Assembly (NCBI GenBank): GCA_039583875.1
Contig: CM077167.1
Coordinates: forward strand, 146,709,010-146,773,009
Source of the DNA: Platanthera guangdongensis
Lineage: Eukaryota; Streptophyta; Magnoliopsida; Asparagales; Orchidaceae
Direction: 5' to 3'
Length of the DNA stretch: 64,000 nucleotides
The notes below the pieces were generated by a model. The model searched no databases. It saw only the letters and a list, made by a program, of their open reading frames with translations, and was not told the origin of the DNA. Below are positions 32,920 through 45,411 of the stretch, in pieces. Within the stretch, counting starts at the first letter, position 1; each line of letters begins with the position of its first letter. The position numbers were made by a program, and so were the translations under genes.

Positions 32920-35900
32920 CTAATTTAACACTTCTCCATTTATCATTCCCAGTTGATTTATAAAGAACAGATGATTTTTCTCATCCAAGGGTTTGGTGAA
33001 AATGTCTGCTCTCTATAAATCAGTAGGAATATGGATTAGATTAATTTTCTTTTTGTCTACACTATCTCTAATGAAATGATGTCTTATATCAATATGTTTA
33101 GTCCTACTATGGTGAACTGGATTCTGTGTTATAGCAATAGCACTAGTGTTATCACAAAGTAATGTTGAATTATTTAAGTTGACACCATAGTCTAGGAGTT
33201 GGTTTTGTATCCATAACATTTGTGAACAGCAACTACCGACAGCCATATATTCTGCTTCTGCAGTTGATGTAGACACAGATGTTTGCTTTTTACAAAACCA
33301 AGAGACAAGTCTCATACCCAGGAACTGGCATGTTCCAGAGGTACTTTTCCTGTTCACTATACATCCAGCATAGTCAGCATCTGAGTATCCAGTTAACTCA
33401 AACTCTGACTCTACAGGATACCAGAGTCCTAGATTTGGACAACTCTTTATATATCTCAAAACTCTTTTAAAGAAAATAAGGTGAGATTCTTTGGGGTTCA
33501 CTTGGAACCTAGCACAAAGGCATGTGGCAAACATGATATCAGGCCTGCTAGCTGTTAGGTATAATAGGTATCCAATAATTCCCCTATAAAGCTTCTGATC
33601 TACAGGTTTCCTTGCTGCATCAGAATCCACAATAGCATTGGTAGTCATAGGTGTTTTCATTCCTGAAGCATCACCCATCCCAAACTTCTTAATAAACTCT
33701 TTAGTATACTTAGCTTGGGAGAGGAAGATACCATCAGGGAGCTACTTCACTTGAAGACCAAGGAAGTAGGAAAGCTCACTCATGCTACTCATCTCAAATT
33801 TGGAATGCATGAGGTCAGCAAACCTCTTGCATAACTTGGGATCAGTAGACCCAAAGATGATGTCGTCCACATAGATTTGTACTAACAATATTTGGTCATT
33901 ATGATGTCTAGTGAAAAAGGGTTTTATCTATGGTTCCTCTTGTAAATTTATGCTCTAAAAGAAAGCTTGCTAAGGTCTCATACCAAGCTCTTGGAGCTTG
34001 CTTTAAACCATAGAGAGCTTTATGCAATTTAAACACAAAAGAGGATTGAGTTAGAGAGATAAAACCTGGAGGTTGTTTCACATAAACCTCTTCTTGAAGC
34101 ACTCCATTCAAAAATGCACTCTTGACATCCATTTAGAAAACTTTGAATCTCTTGTGAGCTACATAGGCAAGGAATATTCTTATGGCCTCTAACCTTGCAA
34201 CAGGGGCAAAGGTTTGGTCATAGTCAATTCCTTCCTCTTGCCTGTAGCCCTGAGCCACAAGCCTAGCCTTATTTCTCACAATGTTTCCTTGAGCATCCAG
34301 CTTGTTTCTGTAGACCCATTTGGTTCCAATAACTGGGTAGTTATGAGGCCTTGGAACCAAATCCCAAACTCTACTTCTCTCAAACTGATTTAGTTCCTCC
34401 TGCATTGCAATGATCCAGTGGGGATCTTGCTCAGCTTCATGGATGGAGAGAGGTTCAATCTGAGAGAGAAAACAAGGATGCATCAAGTCTTGGTTGAGTT
34501 GATGCCTTGTCTGTACACCTGCTGAAATGTCTCCAATCACTTGAGATCTGGGGTGATCTCTAAGTGTGACAAGATCAGTGGGTGGAGTTTGTTCAGCAAC
34601 AGCTTCTATAATTAATTCCTCTTCAGGAATGTTATTAGCTATTGAGGGAAGTTCAGCCACTTCCACTTGATTTTCTTCTTCACTGTCTTCAGCAACCTGT
34701 GGAGAAGGATCGGTTGACACCTCTTGGGTAAGGTTTAGTCCATCCATAGACTCACACATTTGTGGAACCTGCAAAGAGCCTTTGGTAGAAATCTCTTTCT
34801 CCTTATAAGACATGTTAGCTTCATCAAAAGATACATGAACTGACTCTTCAATTTTAAGAGAGGATTTATTAAAAACTCTATAGGCCTCGCTTACTTGGGA
34901 GTATCCTAGAAAAATCCCTTCTTCAGCCTTATCCTCAAACTTTCTAATGTATCTTTTGTTGTTTGTGTTAATATAACATATACAACCAAAAACTTTAAAA
35001 TATATGATTTTAGGTTTCTTTCCTTTAAGCAATTCATAGGGGGTCTTATTTTTCAGCTTATGTATGAGGCTTCTATTCAGGATATAGTTAGCAGTGTTTA
35101 CAGCTTCTTCCCAAAAGGATAGAGGCATGGTAGCATCTTCCAATAATGTACCTGCAGCTTCAATGAGTGTCCTATTTTTCCTTTCAACTACCCCATTTTG
35201 TTGGGGAGTTCTAGGAGCTGAGAAGCACTGCATGATACCTTCCTTCTCACAGAACTCATGCATAAGAAGAGACTCAAACTCTGTGTCATGATCACTTCTG
35301 ATCAATGCAACATGAGTAGAGAACTCAATCTGTATGGTCCTGAGAAAATCTGTAAGAACCTTGAATGTATCTGACTTAGTTCTCGGAAAGGCCACCCAAA
35401 TGAATCTGGAGAAGTCATCAATAATTACTAAAGTGTAAGACTTCCCTCCTAGGCTTTGTACTGTAATGGGTCCACATAGGTCTATATGAAGCAAATACAA
35501 AATCCTAGGTGAATCACTCTTATTAATAGATTTGAAACTAGTTTTAGTTTGCTTGCCTAATTGACAAGCCCTGCATAGGTTTTCCTTCTTGTAGGGACCA
35601 GAAGGTTAGCCTCTAACAAGGTTGTCTTTAGATAACCTAGCTATATTTTTAAGGTTTACATGACCTAATCTTTTATGCCACAACTCATTTTGGTTACTAG
35701 TGATATTGAGTAAACAAACATCAGTTTCGGCAGAAATAAAATCTACTAGATATATGTTACCTTGTCTAGTTCCAATTAAAACAGTTTTGTTTTCATTATT
35801 AATAATAGAACAGGAGGTAGAGTTAAAGTGTACCTGATAACCTTCATCACATAATTGGCTTACGGATATTAGGTTATGTTTGAGTCCTCTTACATATGTT

Positions 35901-36109
35901 ACTCTCTTGAAAGTAACTGTTCCAATCTTTACTTCTCCATATCCTTCTGACTGGCCACTATTTGAATCACCAAAGATCACCTTTGGTCCTAGCTTGGACT
36001 TGTAATTAGATAGATTGTCCTTACTATCTGTCATATGCTTAGAGCAACCACTGTCCAAGTACCAGTCTGACTCACCCTTGGACAGCTCTTCACCTGTAAT
36101 GAAAAACAA
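32920..36109 (-). pseudogene. pol: Element C Pol, broken
   Basis: Order: protease (WYLDSGCSKHMTDS), GAG-pre-integrase (LWHKRLGHVN), integrase ([27 protein letters not shown]), RT ([16 protein letters not shown], then YVDDIIFG near 33860), RNase H (SDADYAGC, then a DIFTKPLDE block) and a stop at 32920-32922. In-frame stops occur at about 35606, 34133-34135 (CAA to TAA by homology), 33742 and 33013; a frameshift lies near 33905. Integrase and RT are otherwise well conserved with A and D. No full polyprotein can be made from this copy. Confidence 0.85.
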
Positions 36110-36116
36110 AAATTAA

Positions 36117-38236
36117 TTATTCTTGACCCAGGTTACCTTTGGTCCTTTATTTTGTTGAAATGAAAAGCTGGATATAACTGACAAAGTAGGTTGAGATTTA
36201 TAACCTAAGGGGCGATATCTCCTAGGTGGAATAACCCAATCAGCTACTGGAGTGAATGGTTTATTAGCTGGCTTAGAATTTTTGTAAGAGAAATGATTTA
36301 TGTTTGGTCCTTCTAGGTTCGATGAGTTTCTGTAAGTTCGTCGGCCAGAGTTCGACGAATAGGGCTGAGATCGTCGATCTCTGCTCAGAGAATGATAATA
36401 GTCATTTTCTACGCCCCATTTTCATCGACCTCTGCTCGACGAACCATACAAAGTCTGTTGATCGCAGTTAGACGAATTGTTATTACTGAAGTTTGCGTTC
36501 AGCGTTCGTCGATCTAGGTTTGACAAACGGGCCACATTTTGTCGATCTGAGTTCGACGAATGCTGCTGAATCTTGTTTTTGTTAGCTGTTTTCTGATTTT
36601 TATTGCTCTTGTCTATGGGTTTTGGATTGTTTTCATACATTGGTTTGTTTAGTATCTTCTCTTTTCCCGTGGCAGAAACAAATTTAATGGGTGTAGCAAG
36701 GATATTTTTCTTAATTATGGGGGAAAACCTGATGATGCACCCAAACACAGCTTGCCATTTAATCTAGCATTTACTGTGCTTGTTATGTCCATCAGCTTGA
36801 GACTTCTTCCATTGAGAGATTGCTCAAGTTTTTTAGCCTCACATAAATCAGATTTTAGTTTAATTATCTGCTCATTTGCTGAAGTTAGTTGATCTTTTAG
36901 TTTAAGATTTTCTGAGTTAACAGATTCAATGTTTCCTATTTTTTTCTCTAAGGGTTTTTATTTCTTTCTCTGAACTAATTAAATCTAAACACATAGTCTT
37001 GAATTCAATTTTAAATGAATCAGAATTATAATCAAAACTTGAAAGAACCTTATCTGCCTCTGACTCTGAGGCTGCCTCATCTTCAAATTCACTTTCTGAT
37101 CCTGAACTACTCCTGGAGGCATCAATTGCCATAAGGCAAACCTCCTTGTTTCTTGCTTCTTCCTCTTCTTCACTTGAGCTGGAGGAGGATGATTCTTCTT
37201 CAGTATCACTCCATGTTTCAGCAACAAAGCCTTTGTCTCTCTTTTTATACTTGCTGGAGGAGGGTCTGCTGCTGTGTTTTCTTCTGGAGTCTTTTTTCTG
37301 CTTTTCTCCTTCTTCTGGCTTTATGGACATTCAGAGATGTAATGGGCAGACTTTCTACATCCAAAGCACACAACCTCCTTGGTTGGTGTCTTGTCATATC
37401 TGGGCTTATCATCCTTCCTGGATGATTTTCTTCTGAAGTCCTTTCTAGCCATCTTATAAAATCTTTTTGCAAAGAGGCTCATTAGTTCTTCATTGGATGT
37501 TGAGGTCTCACTTTCCTCTGAAGCCTTGAAAGCTATACTGTGATCTTTTCTCACTGGAGTTGTTGATTTCTGTTCAGCTGCTTCTCTTGATTTAATCAAC
37601 TGCTCATAAGATTTTAGTTTGCCTAGCAGAGATTCAGTTAATATCTCATTTAGGCTTCTGTCTTCTTTGATAGGCCAGATTCTTGAGTCCCAAGAGCTAG
37701 GGAAGAACATTAAGATTTTGTCATTCACCTCTGTAAGGGTGATATCTTTATCCAAGGTTTTAAGCTCATTGATGATTGAGCTCAAGCTATTGTACATTTC
37801 AGCAACTGATTCAGCCTCATCCCTCTTAAAATTCTCATACAGGGATATGAGATTTGATCTCCTATCTTTCCTTTCATCAGCTGAACCAGCTACCATTTGT
37901 TTGAGGGAGTCTCAAATGGCCTTGGCTGAGGTGCACTCAGCCACCTTCTAAAATATATCATCTGACATAGTCTGAGCCAAGATGTTCATTGCTTTTGCAT
38001 CTGCAATTTTGGCTTTCCTCTGGGCTTCAGTCCACCCAGGTGGTAGCACTGTTGTTGTGCTTGAAGATGTTGCAGAAAATGTGAAGAGTTAGGGGGGACC
38101 TGTCAAAATAGAATTGTAGATATCTTCATCAATAGAGTTCATATACATATTGATTCTTGCCTTCTAGATGGCAAATCTGTTAAGATTGCATACTGGAGGT
38201 CTGATGCTTGCATAATCTTTGTTTTGATACATTCTG
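36117..38236 (-). pseudogene. gag: Element C Gag, broken
   Basis: SIRE-type Gag. The N-terminal part is interrupted by stops near 38166, 38090, 37950 and 37909. The region 37321-37896 is well kept (KILMFFPSSWDSRIW, AKRFYKMARKDFRRK) and ends in a CCHC knuckle CFGCRKSAHYISEC. A Lys/Ser-rich and then acidic coiled region follows (37330-36926). The last 300 bp (36560-36310) are made of the TTCGTCGA repeat read in frame. Gag ends in TAA near 36130, in the same frame as the protease, with a U-rich tract ending CATTACAG between them. Confidence 0.75.
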
Positions 38237-38331
38237 TGAAGAAATAAATCTAATAACAAAAATAAAACAATCAGATCTAACAAGATGGATCTTTATGGTT
38301 CAGGTGTTAGCCTGTGCAACCAACAATAACC

Positions 38332-38351
38332 AACCTCGCTTTGATACCAAT
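38332..38351 (-). other. Element C primer binding site
   Basis: Minus strand TTGGTATCAAAGCGAGG directly after the 5' LTR, the tRNA-Met-type primer site. Confidence 0.85.
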
Positions 38352-39924
38352 TGAAAGTGAATGTTAGATCTGAAATACTCTAGAGGAGGGAATAGAGTAT
38401 TGTGGTCTCTTACAAAATCTTTACAACTTTTGGTGTAATCCTAGGTGAACAGGTTAGCAAACAACGTAACAAACACAGCAACCTAACAAATCACAGAACA
38501 TAGCCAAAACAAAAGAAAAAGGGCAATCAGACGACACAAGAAATTATAGTGGTTCCCCAACCTAGGTACATCCACTCTTCTACCACCCTGGTAAGAATCC
38601 ACTCAGATTTTTGATCAGGTGCCTGACACCAATGAGCTTTTGTTCATGTGCTCAAAAACCAAAATCTCAAGTCTTTTGGTAGGAGACTTGCAACCAGGAA
38701 TAATTTTGAAGGGACTTAAAACCCTGTATATAGGATGAAAAAGGTGATGGTGTCTTCTCTTTCTCAATAACAACTGAGAAGACTTATGGATTGATTTCAG
38801 CAGATTGCTCCGCCTGAGATCTTGAATGGATCAGGAAATCTGGAGCTCTGCTTCAGGGTGACAGGTCTTTAAAAACTTGATTGCCTTGACCAGAGATTGC
38901 TTCAGGAACTTCTCTGACAGATAGAGTTATTGTTGTCCTTCTGAAGTTGTCCTGTGGGGTTGAAAGAAGAAGACACTTGATAGAGATTGTATGTTCTTCT
39001 TCTTCTTGATGATGATGTTCTCTGGCCTAGGCTGATTGCAGTGTGAAACCTTTTGATTTCTGTAAGACTTCTTGAATGTAAACTGTGTCACTAGGACTGC
39101 TTAAACTCTTCTTCTCTTGAAACTGACTGAAAAACACTCGAAATTTGAATCCTTAAGCAGTAAATGCAGTCGGCCTGGGAAGGAAGCGACAATGAATGAA
39201 TTCCATAACTGTCCCATGGAAAAATGGCATGTAATAATCCATGATTAATGCTCATTCTAATGATAACATTCCGAGAAAATTGAGCATTAATTACTCAGGA
39301 ATCATCGCCAAGAAAAGGGATGGAAAACTAGAGAAGACCAAGTCTGGAATCGTTGAACGAAGAACAGAAATCGTAGAGCTGAGTTCACAGTTCGTCGAGC
39401 TGAGCTGATGAGTTCGTCGACCAGACAATAGCAATTAGTCTTCAAGGGAAACTTGTCAATTCTACTACAATCTTCATCGAACTGACAATCATCATTCGTC
39501 GAACTGACAATCATTCGTTGAACTGACAATCATCATTCGTCGAACTGACAATCATTATTCGTTGAGCTGACAATCATCATTCATCGAACAGAGATCCACA
39601 TTCGTCGACCGAAGAATGATTGTGGACTTATAATATGAGAAGTCTCTGGCTGAGAAGAGTTCAAATAGTAGACCAGAAATCATCGACCAAGGAATATGGT
39701 TCGTTGAGCTGAGATCGACAAACGTCGAGCACATTTCCTTGTGCTGAAGATATCTCTAAGTCTTGAGTTTCTATGGCAGTCTGGAGGATGGCTGGTCCAT
39801 AGGATGATGTTCTAAGGACAAACCCTAGACTCTAGGACACAACTAATGACCCTGACTATACAAGGTGGGTCAAAGACATCCTAACTCAGTGAACCTAGCC
39901 CAAATCCAAACTAGGGATCCAACA
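38352..39924 (-). repeat. Element C 5' LTR
   Basis: TGAAAGTGAATG...GGATCCAACA, 1573 bp, with the TTCGTCGAAC array at about 39470-39730. Followed by the CTGAA target copy at 39925-39929. Confidence 0.95.
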
Positions 39925-39929
39925 CTGAA

Positions 39930-40730
39930 GATTACTTGTTCTTCTAAATCACTAGAAGATTCAGGCTTCCTAGGTGTTGTGTTTTTCTTTTTCTATTGTG
40001 GTTGTTTCTGTGGTGTAGAACCATCCTTGTTCAGAACTCTTTCCCACCTGGATAATATTTTCATATCCATCCTTCTCATGTAGTTTATTCTAGATCCAGT
40101 TGTGTGGTTCAGCACTTCAAGGATATTTATTGCCAGATACAGGCTCAGTATTCTACCTAGATTAGGTTTCTTCAGGCTTTCCTTGATCTTGTCAAAAATC
40201 ACTACAGACCAGTTAGTCTTTATTCTGAAAATAATTCTGGTCATCAAGCTGAACATATAGGCTGAGATCCTATCATGTCCACCTGGTTTGCAGAGAATTA
40301 CTTTTCTCAATATCTCTGAGAGAAACTTTCCTTGGAAGTTCATCCCCTTTCTTTGCATTGATGATTCAATCTTAGTGGTGGGATCCAGGCCACACCATTG
40401 AAGAGCTTCGTTTGTCATTGAAGATGTGACTTCATCATCTTCCTGAGTCCTGGGCAATTGGAGTGTCTTCCTCAGATGCTTTTGGGTAAGTTTCACCTTG
40501 CTTCCTTGAATTGATGACCTAATTTTCAATCCAGTTGAATCCAAGGTTGCTTTTGTATAGAATTCAAGAATTTCTGTCTTCCAGATCTTGGTAGGTTCTG
40601 AAACTAGATATTCTAAACCATTTTCTTGGATTATGGTTATCACATCTCTAATCTCAGTCGCTGCACTTTCAAAAGTATTGTGAACTAACTCATAGCCTTC
40701 GTTGATGTTGTTCTCCAACTTTGGCGCCAT
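39930..40730 (-). pseudogene. Element B ORF3, N-terminal third
   Basis: ATG at 40730 (MAPKLENNINEGYELV). The 240-codon conserved domain is nearly collinear with ORF3 of D: GLEYLVSEPTKIW, KVKLTQKHLRKTLQLPRT, CGLDPTTKI, FLSEILRKVILCKPGGHDR, ESLKKPNLGRILSLYL and ILSRWERVLNKD. An in-frame TAG stands at about 39993, before the element C insertion point. The start is supported by the conserved MAPKL start in D and by a TATA box about 100 bp upstream in both. Confidence 0.85.
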
Positions 40731-40830
40731 TGGTGACGATAAATTTGAGGAGAAGAGAGATGAAGGTTTGTCGACTCAAAAGTTAGGTCTCGAAAATATT
40801 GAGAGCGTAGTCGACAAAGTTATTCTGTGA

Positions 40831-40840
40831 CCTATTTATA
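40831..40840 (-). promoter_or_regulatory. TATA box upstream of element B ORF3
   Basis: TATAAATAGG on the minus strand, about 102 bp before the ORF3 ATG. Element D has TATAAATAG at the corresponding place (97 bp). The palindrome array lies immediately upstream. Confidence 0.65.
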
Positions 40841-40884
40841 TGTTTGTCAACGCAGAAGGTCAAAAGGCGCAGTAATAGATACTT

Positions 40885-41240
40885 AATGTGTCGACACTGT
40901 AGAGTTTGCGTCGACACAGACTTCTAATGTCTCGTCAGAGTCAGATAATACTATGTGTCGACACAGTTTGCGATGTGTCAAAACAGACTTCTTAATAGTC
41001 GACTCTAATATATATGTGTCGACACAGACTTCTGTATGTGTCGACACAACTATCTAAATGATAGAACTTCTATGTGTCGACACCAAACTCTGAGTGTCGA
41101 CACCACAATCTCAGCACTATTTTGTTGTGTCAACACAACTTACCTTAAGTGTCGACGCAAACTACTATATGTCGACACAGATTTCCTTTTGTGTCGACAT
41201 AAACTACTATATATCAACATTGAATTACTTAGCCAGATTT
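40885..41240. repeat. GTGTCGACAC array in element B pol-ORF3 spacer
   Basis: About a dozen exact or one-off copies of GTGTCGACAC between the pol stop and the ORF3 TATA box. It is the same palindrome as in B's own LTR. Confidence 0.85.
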
Positions 41241-41246
41241 ACCAAG

Positions 41247-43372
41247 TTACTCTAGGTTTAACATGCCTAATTCAATTTTGAAATAATTGAATTTAGTTTC
41301 ATCTAGTGGTTTAGTAAACATGTCAGCAATTTGATTATTTGTGGTAACAAATTCCAAACAAATATCTTCTTTTTCAACATGCTCTCTAATGAAGTGAAAT
41401 CTAATTTCTATATGTTTGGTTCTGCTATGTGATACAGGGTTTTTAGCAATAGAAATAGCACTTGTAGAATCACAAAATAGTGGAGTTCTACTTACCTTGA
41501 GAGCATAGTCTTCAAGTTCATGTTGAATCCATAAAAGCTGAGCACAGCAGCTGCTTGCAGCAATATACTCAGACTCTGCAGTGGAAATTGACACACTAGT
41601 CTGCTTCTTACTGCACCATGACACCAATCTACCACCTAGAAACTAACATGTACCAGTGGTACTCTTTTTATCTTCTTTGTAACCTGCAAAGTCTGCATCT
41701 GAAACACCAGTAAGTAGAAAGTCTCTATTCTTAGGGTACCAAAAACCAAGATTAGGTGTGCCCTTAAGATATCTCAATATTCTTTTGACTGCAGTATAAT
41801 GAGATTCTTTTGGGCTTGCTTGGTACCTAGCACAGACACATGTAGCATACATAATGTCTGGTCTACTGGTAGTTAAGTATAGGAGGGAGCCAATTATCCC
41901 TCTATACAAAGACTCATCTACAGGTTTTCCTGCATCATCTTTGCCTAAATGCATACTTGTCCCCATTGGAGTTCTCATGGTGGTGGATGATTTCATACCA
42001 TATTTCTTAATTAACTCCTTGGTGAACTTAGACTGTGAAATGGACAAGCCATCATTACTCTGTTTTACTTGGAGTCCCAAGACGAATTTGAGCTCACCCA
42101 TACTGCTCATCTCAAACTTCCCTTGCATAAGTTTTGCAAACTTCCTACAAAGGTTGTTTTCTGTAGATCCAAAGATTATGTCATCAACATAAATCTGTAC
42201 TAGGATCATCTTGCCCTTTGACTCCCTAAGAAATAGAGTCTTGTCTATTTTCCCCCTTGAAAATTTATTTTCAATGAGGAAAGTAGACAATGTTTCATAC
42301 CAGGCCCTAGGGGCTTGTTTCAAACCATATAAGACTTTCTTAAGTCTATAAACATAATCAGGATAAAGTGGATCAACAAAACATGAGGGCTGATGAACAT
42401 AGACTTCTTCTTTCAAATTACCATTTAGGAATGCTGACTTGACATCCATTTGGTATACTTTGAAACCTTAGAAAGCAGCAAAGGCAAGGAATAGCCTTAT
42501 TGCTTCCAACCTTGCCACTGGAGAAATGTCTGATCAAAGTCAATGCCCTCTTCTTGTCTATAACCTTTGGCAACCAGTCTTGCTTTGTTCTTCATTATGA
42601 TGCCATTTTCATCTAGTTTGTTCCTATAGATCCACTTTGTCTCAATAATGTTATGATCCTTTGGTTTTGGAACCAGCTCCCATACTTTACACCTTCTGAA
42701 TTGATTCAGCTCCTCCTGCATTGCATCAATCCAGTTGAAGTCTTGTATGGCTTCTTCAAATCTCTTTGGTTCCAGCTGTGATAGGAAACTTGAGCAAAGC
42801 ACTGTGTTCATGTGTTTGCTTCTGGTTTGCACACCATGTCTGGGCTCACCAATTATTTGGTGTGCTGGATGATCCTTTAGATACTTTATTGCTGGAGGCA
42901 TTCCATCAGTAATTTGAACTTCTTCAATTTCTCCACCATGTTGAGCTTCATTGTCTTCAATGTTAGCTTGTGGATCTTGTACTCCCCCTGGATAATAACC
43001 ATCATTTTCCACATCCTGCCTTGCTGTTTGGTCTTCATTAATGGTCAGCATGTCCAACCTTTCTTTTAAACCTATTGAGCTACAAGGATTGCTAGACAAC
43101 TCACATTTAATTAGCTCAGATTCATCAAACACTACATGAACAGATTCTTCTACAACTTGTGTAGTCAAGTTGTAGACCCTGTATGCCTTACTGTTATTAT
43201 TGTTCCCAATAAATATCTCATCTTGGGATTTGGCAGCAAACTTAGTTAGATGAGACTTGCCAGTGTTAAGCACATAACACCTGCTACCAAAGATCCTAAA
43301 GTAGGATATGTATGGTTTTTTGCCCTTCGTAATCTCATAGGGAATCTTTTTGTGGTTCTTAGTTATAGATGA
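41247..43372 (-). pseudogene. pol: Element B Pol, 3' part (integrase end, RT, RNase H)
   Basis: The visible part starts in the integrase C-terminal region (TKFAAKSQDEIFIGNN, close to D) where element G cuts it at 43373. RT follows with [17 protein letters not shown] and YVDDIIFG near 42170, then RNase H with [28 protein letters not shown] and an [13 protein letters not shown] block, ending at 41247. Breaks: 1-nt frameshift near 42520, stop near 42470, and a CAG-to-TAG stop near 41640. Confidence 0.9.
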
Positions 43373-45346
43373 TGTAACGCCCCGAAAGTTGTGTGCGAGT
43401 CGGTCGCGGAAAAAAAAGGTTTTTGGTGCCTGTAGGGGTACACGGCCTAGGACACGGGCGTGTCCAAGGCCGTGTCTGGATGGTGATTTTTGGTCGTTTT
43501 CAACCCAAGAAGGACACGGCCAGAAACACGGCCGGATGACACAGGTGTGTCATCCTACACAGGCGTGTGCCAACCCGTGTCCCTACCCGTGTCCTGATGG
43601 GTCGTGTCCGTTGCCGTGGCGGTTATGCGTGACACGCCCACGAACACGGGCGTGTCGAGGAACCCGACACGGGCGTGTCAGATTAGACACGGGCGTGTCT
43701 TGTCCCATGTGCGTTTCTCAGTTCGACGATCGTGCCTGGATCGAGGCACACGGCCTGGGACACGGCCGTGTGCCAAGCCGTGTTCGGCCCAGGTCTGGAG
43801 AATTTTGTGCAGATCTGAGCCGTTCATTTTCTTTAATTAGGATCCGACGGCCCAGATGAAATCCTGCTCTGTTAAGGCCGGGAATAGGAGGTTAATTCCC
43901 CATTTTCTCTCCAAAGTTCTCCCCTTCCAAAGTGAGAGAGAAGAGGAAGAAGAAGGAGGTTTCCGGCCGCCGGCGGAGCATCGGAGCACCGTTTCGAAAT
44001 CGGAGAGCGGATCCGTGGAGGGAAGGTCATTGCGAAGAGTTCTAACCGCATAGTTTTTCCATGGCGCCAAAACGGACTACAAGCGTAACGATTCTCAACT
44101 TGAGCGTTTGAAGCTCTTTCTTTTGTATAGGGAACCCCGCTCCCGCGAGTATGCGGTGAGTGCGTGGTGTTCCTTAGGGTTGACGGGAATAGTCCCCCTT
44201 GTGTTGCATATAGAGCCCGGAATCGTAAGTACGGGCATAGGCATTGTGTGTGAAGCCTACCCGGACGTGTTTTGTCTAGATCGGTGATGTTGCATTTGAT
44301 GTGGTTTTGCCGGAGAAAACTTAGTGCATTGGGTTTTTCGGATTTCTACGCGGTAGATTGCAGCAGGGATCCTTGGAGGTTAGCTTCAAGGCGCACCCGG
44401 AAAACTGAGCGGAAATGTGTTCTGCTAACTTGGCGGTCTGGGAACCGGCCTTGATCATAACTGGGTTATGAGATTGTTTTGGAAAATTTGGGATCCGAGA
44501 GAAGCTTGGCCCGCGCAAAGGACTTAAATTGGACATGCGGCGTGAGCAACGGGCAAGTGGAATTGGACCTAGGATATGTGGTTCGGTGCGAGAGACCCGA
44601 AGATGGGGACTGGCCGTTGGCATAGTCGGAGCCTTAGACGGTGGTCAGAAAGGCTAAATGCTCACATGTTGTTGCCATCCTGGGGGTGGTGGTGAATGCA
44701 CTGATGGGTCAGGGTTCACCATGAATGTGCCCTGAGTGCACGGGGTGTATGGCCGTGCGAGCCTACATCTTTGGCGAATTATAATTGCGCTATATATATT
44801 GTTGGGCTAATGTTATGCAGGGAAAGAGCACCGTCGTCCCGAGTAAGGGGCGGGGTCGTTATAATTTGGTCGGCTTTTAGCTGACCGTTGCTTTATTTGC
44901 CATCGTGCGGTGGTATGTGCTTGCAGGTGCTGCGGAGCCAAGCGCCAAATAGCGGGCTGGAGCCCATGTTGCTGTGCTGGCCCTAGAAGGCCGTAGAATA
45001 GCTGTTTTTTTTATATTTATCATGTGTGGCCGGCCTGCGAGCCGATGTATGTAAAACACTCTTTATTAAGTGAACATTTGTAAGGCCATAAGGTCATGTA
45101 CCCGTTTCTGTGTATTTGGGGTTTCATTTCTGTTGTTGTAGCTGTGGACATTCATATAGTTGGATTTAATTTTGGGTTCTTTCAACTTTAAAATCTTCCG
45201 CTAGAATGCTCTGTGATTAGGACGAGTAGTCTTAGTTGGTTGGTTTGATTATTCATTTAGTATCCCTTCCGACTGTCTGTGGTATATGGCGTCGGGTTCC
45301 AGCTGGACCTTCTGTTATATACCATGAGACAGATGGCGGTGTTACA
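43373..45346 (+). repeat. Element G 5' LTR
   Basis: TGTAACGCCCCG...GGTGTTACA, 1974 bp. A palindrome array around GGACACGGGCGTGTCC fills 43438-43790. I see no strong TATA box downstream; 'ggttaattcccc' near 43890 is the nearest AT-rich spot. Cys-rich plus-strand frames here are reads through the array. Confidence 0.95.
43438..43790. repeat. GACACGGGCGTGTC palindrome array, element G 5' LTR
   Basis: Many copies of ACACGGGCGTGT and GGCCGTGT arms, equal to the reverse complement of the unit in elements E and F. Copy in the 3' LTR at about 50295-50650. Confidence 0.85.
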
Positions 45347-45360
45347 ATTTGGTATCAGAC
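45347..45360 (+). other. Element G primer binding site
   Basis: ATTTGGTATCAGAC directly after the 5' LTR, matching the tRNA-Met primer core TGGTATCAGAGC in most positions. Confidence 0.85.
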
Positions 45361-45411
45361 TTCAGGTTACGGTCAAGCTTAAATGAATTCGTGGGCGAAT
45401 TCTTTTAAGGG

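Larger units (their letters stand above)
28017..39924 (-). mobile_element. Element C: complete SIRE-type copia with ORF3
   Basis: LTRs of 1578 bp (28017-29594) and 1573 bp (38352-39924) enclose gag, pol and a Pro-rich ORF3. Target duplication CTGAA at 28012-28016 and 39925-39929 proves both borders. The two LTRs differ at more places by eye than those of element A. All three coding regions are broken many times, so it looks older or faster-decaying than A or D. Confidence 0.95.

Noticed and set aside
43350..43859. Cys/Pro/Arg-rich plus-strand ORFs (also 50217-50717, 2420-2946 and 4638-5291)
   Set aside because: They are reads through GACACG/CGTGTC arrays in Tekay LTRs. Their repetition between LTR copies reflects LTR identity, not gene conservation.
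43373..45346. Host genes hidden in LTR frames such as 43837-44070 and 44321-44623 (minus)
   Set aside because: The same frames recur at 50695-50928 and 50900-51481 in the other LTR of element G, and they lack recognisable domains.
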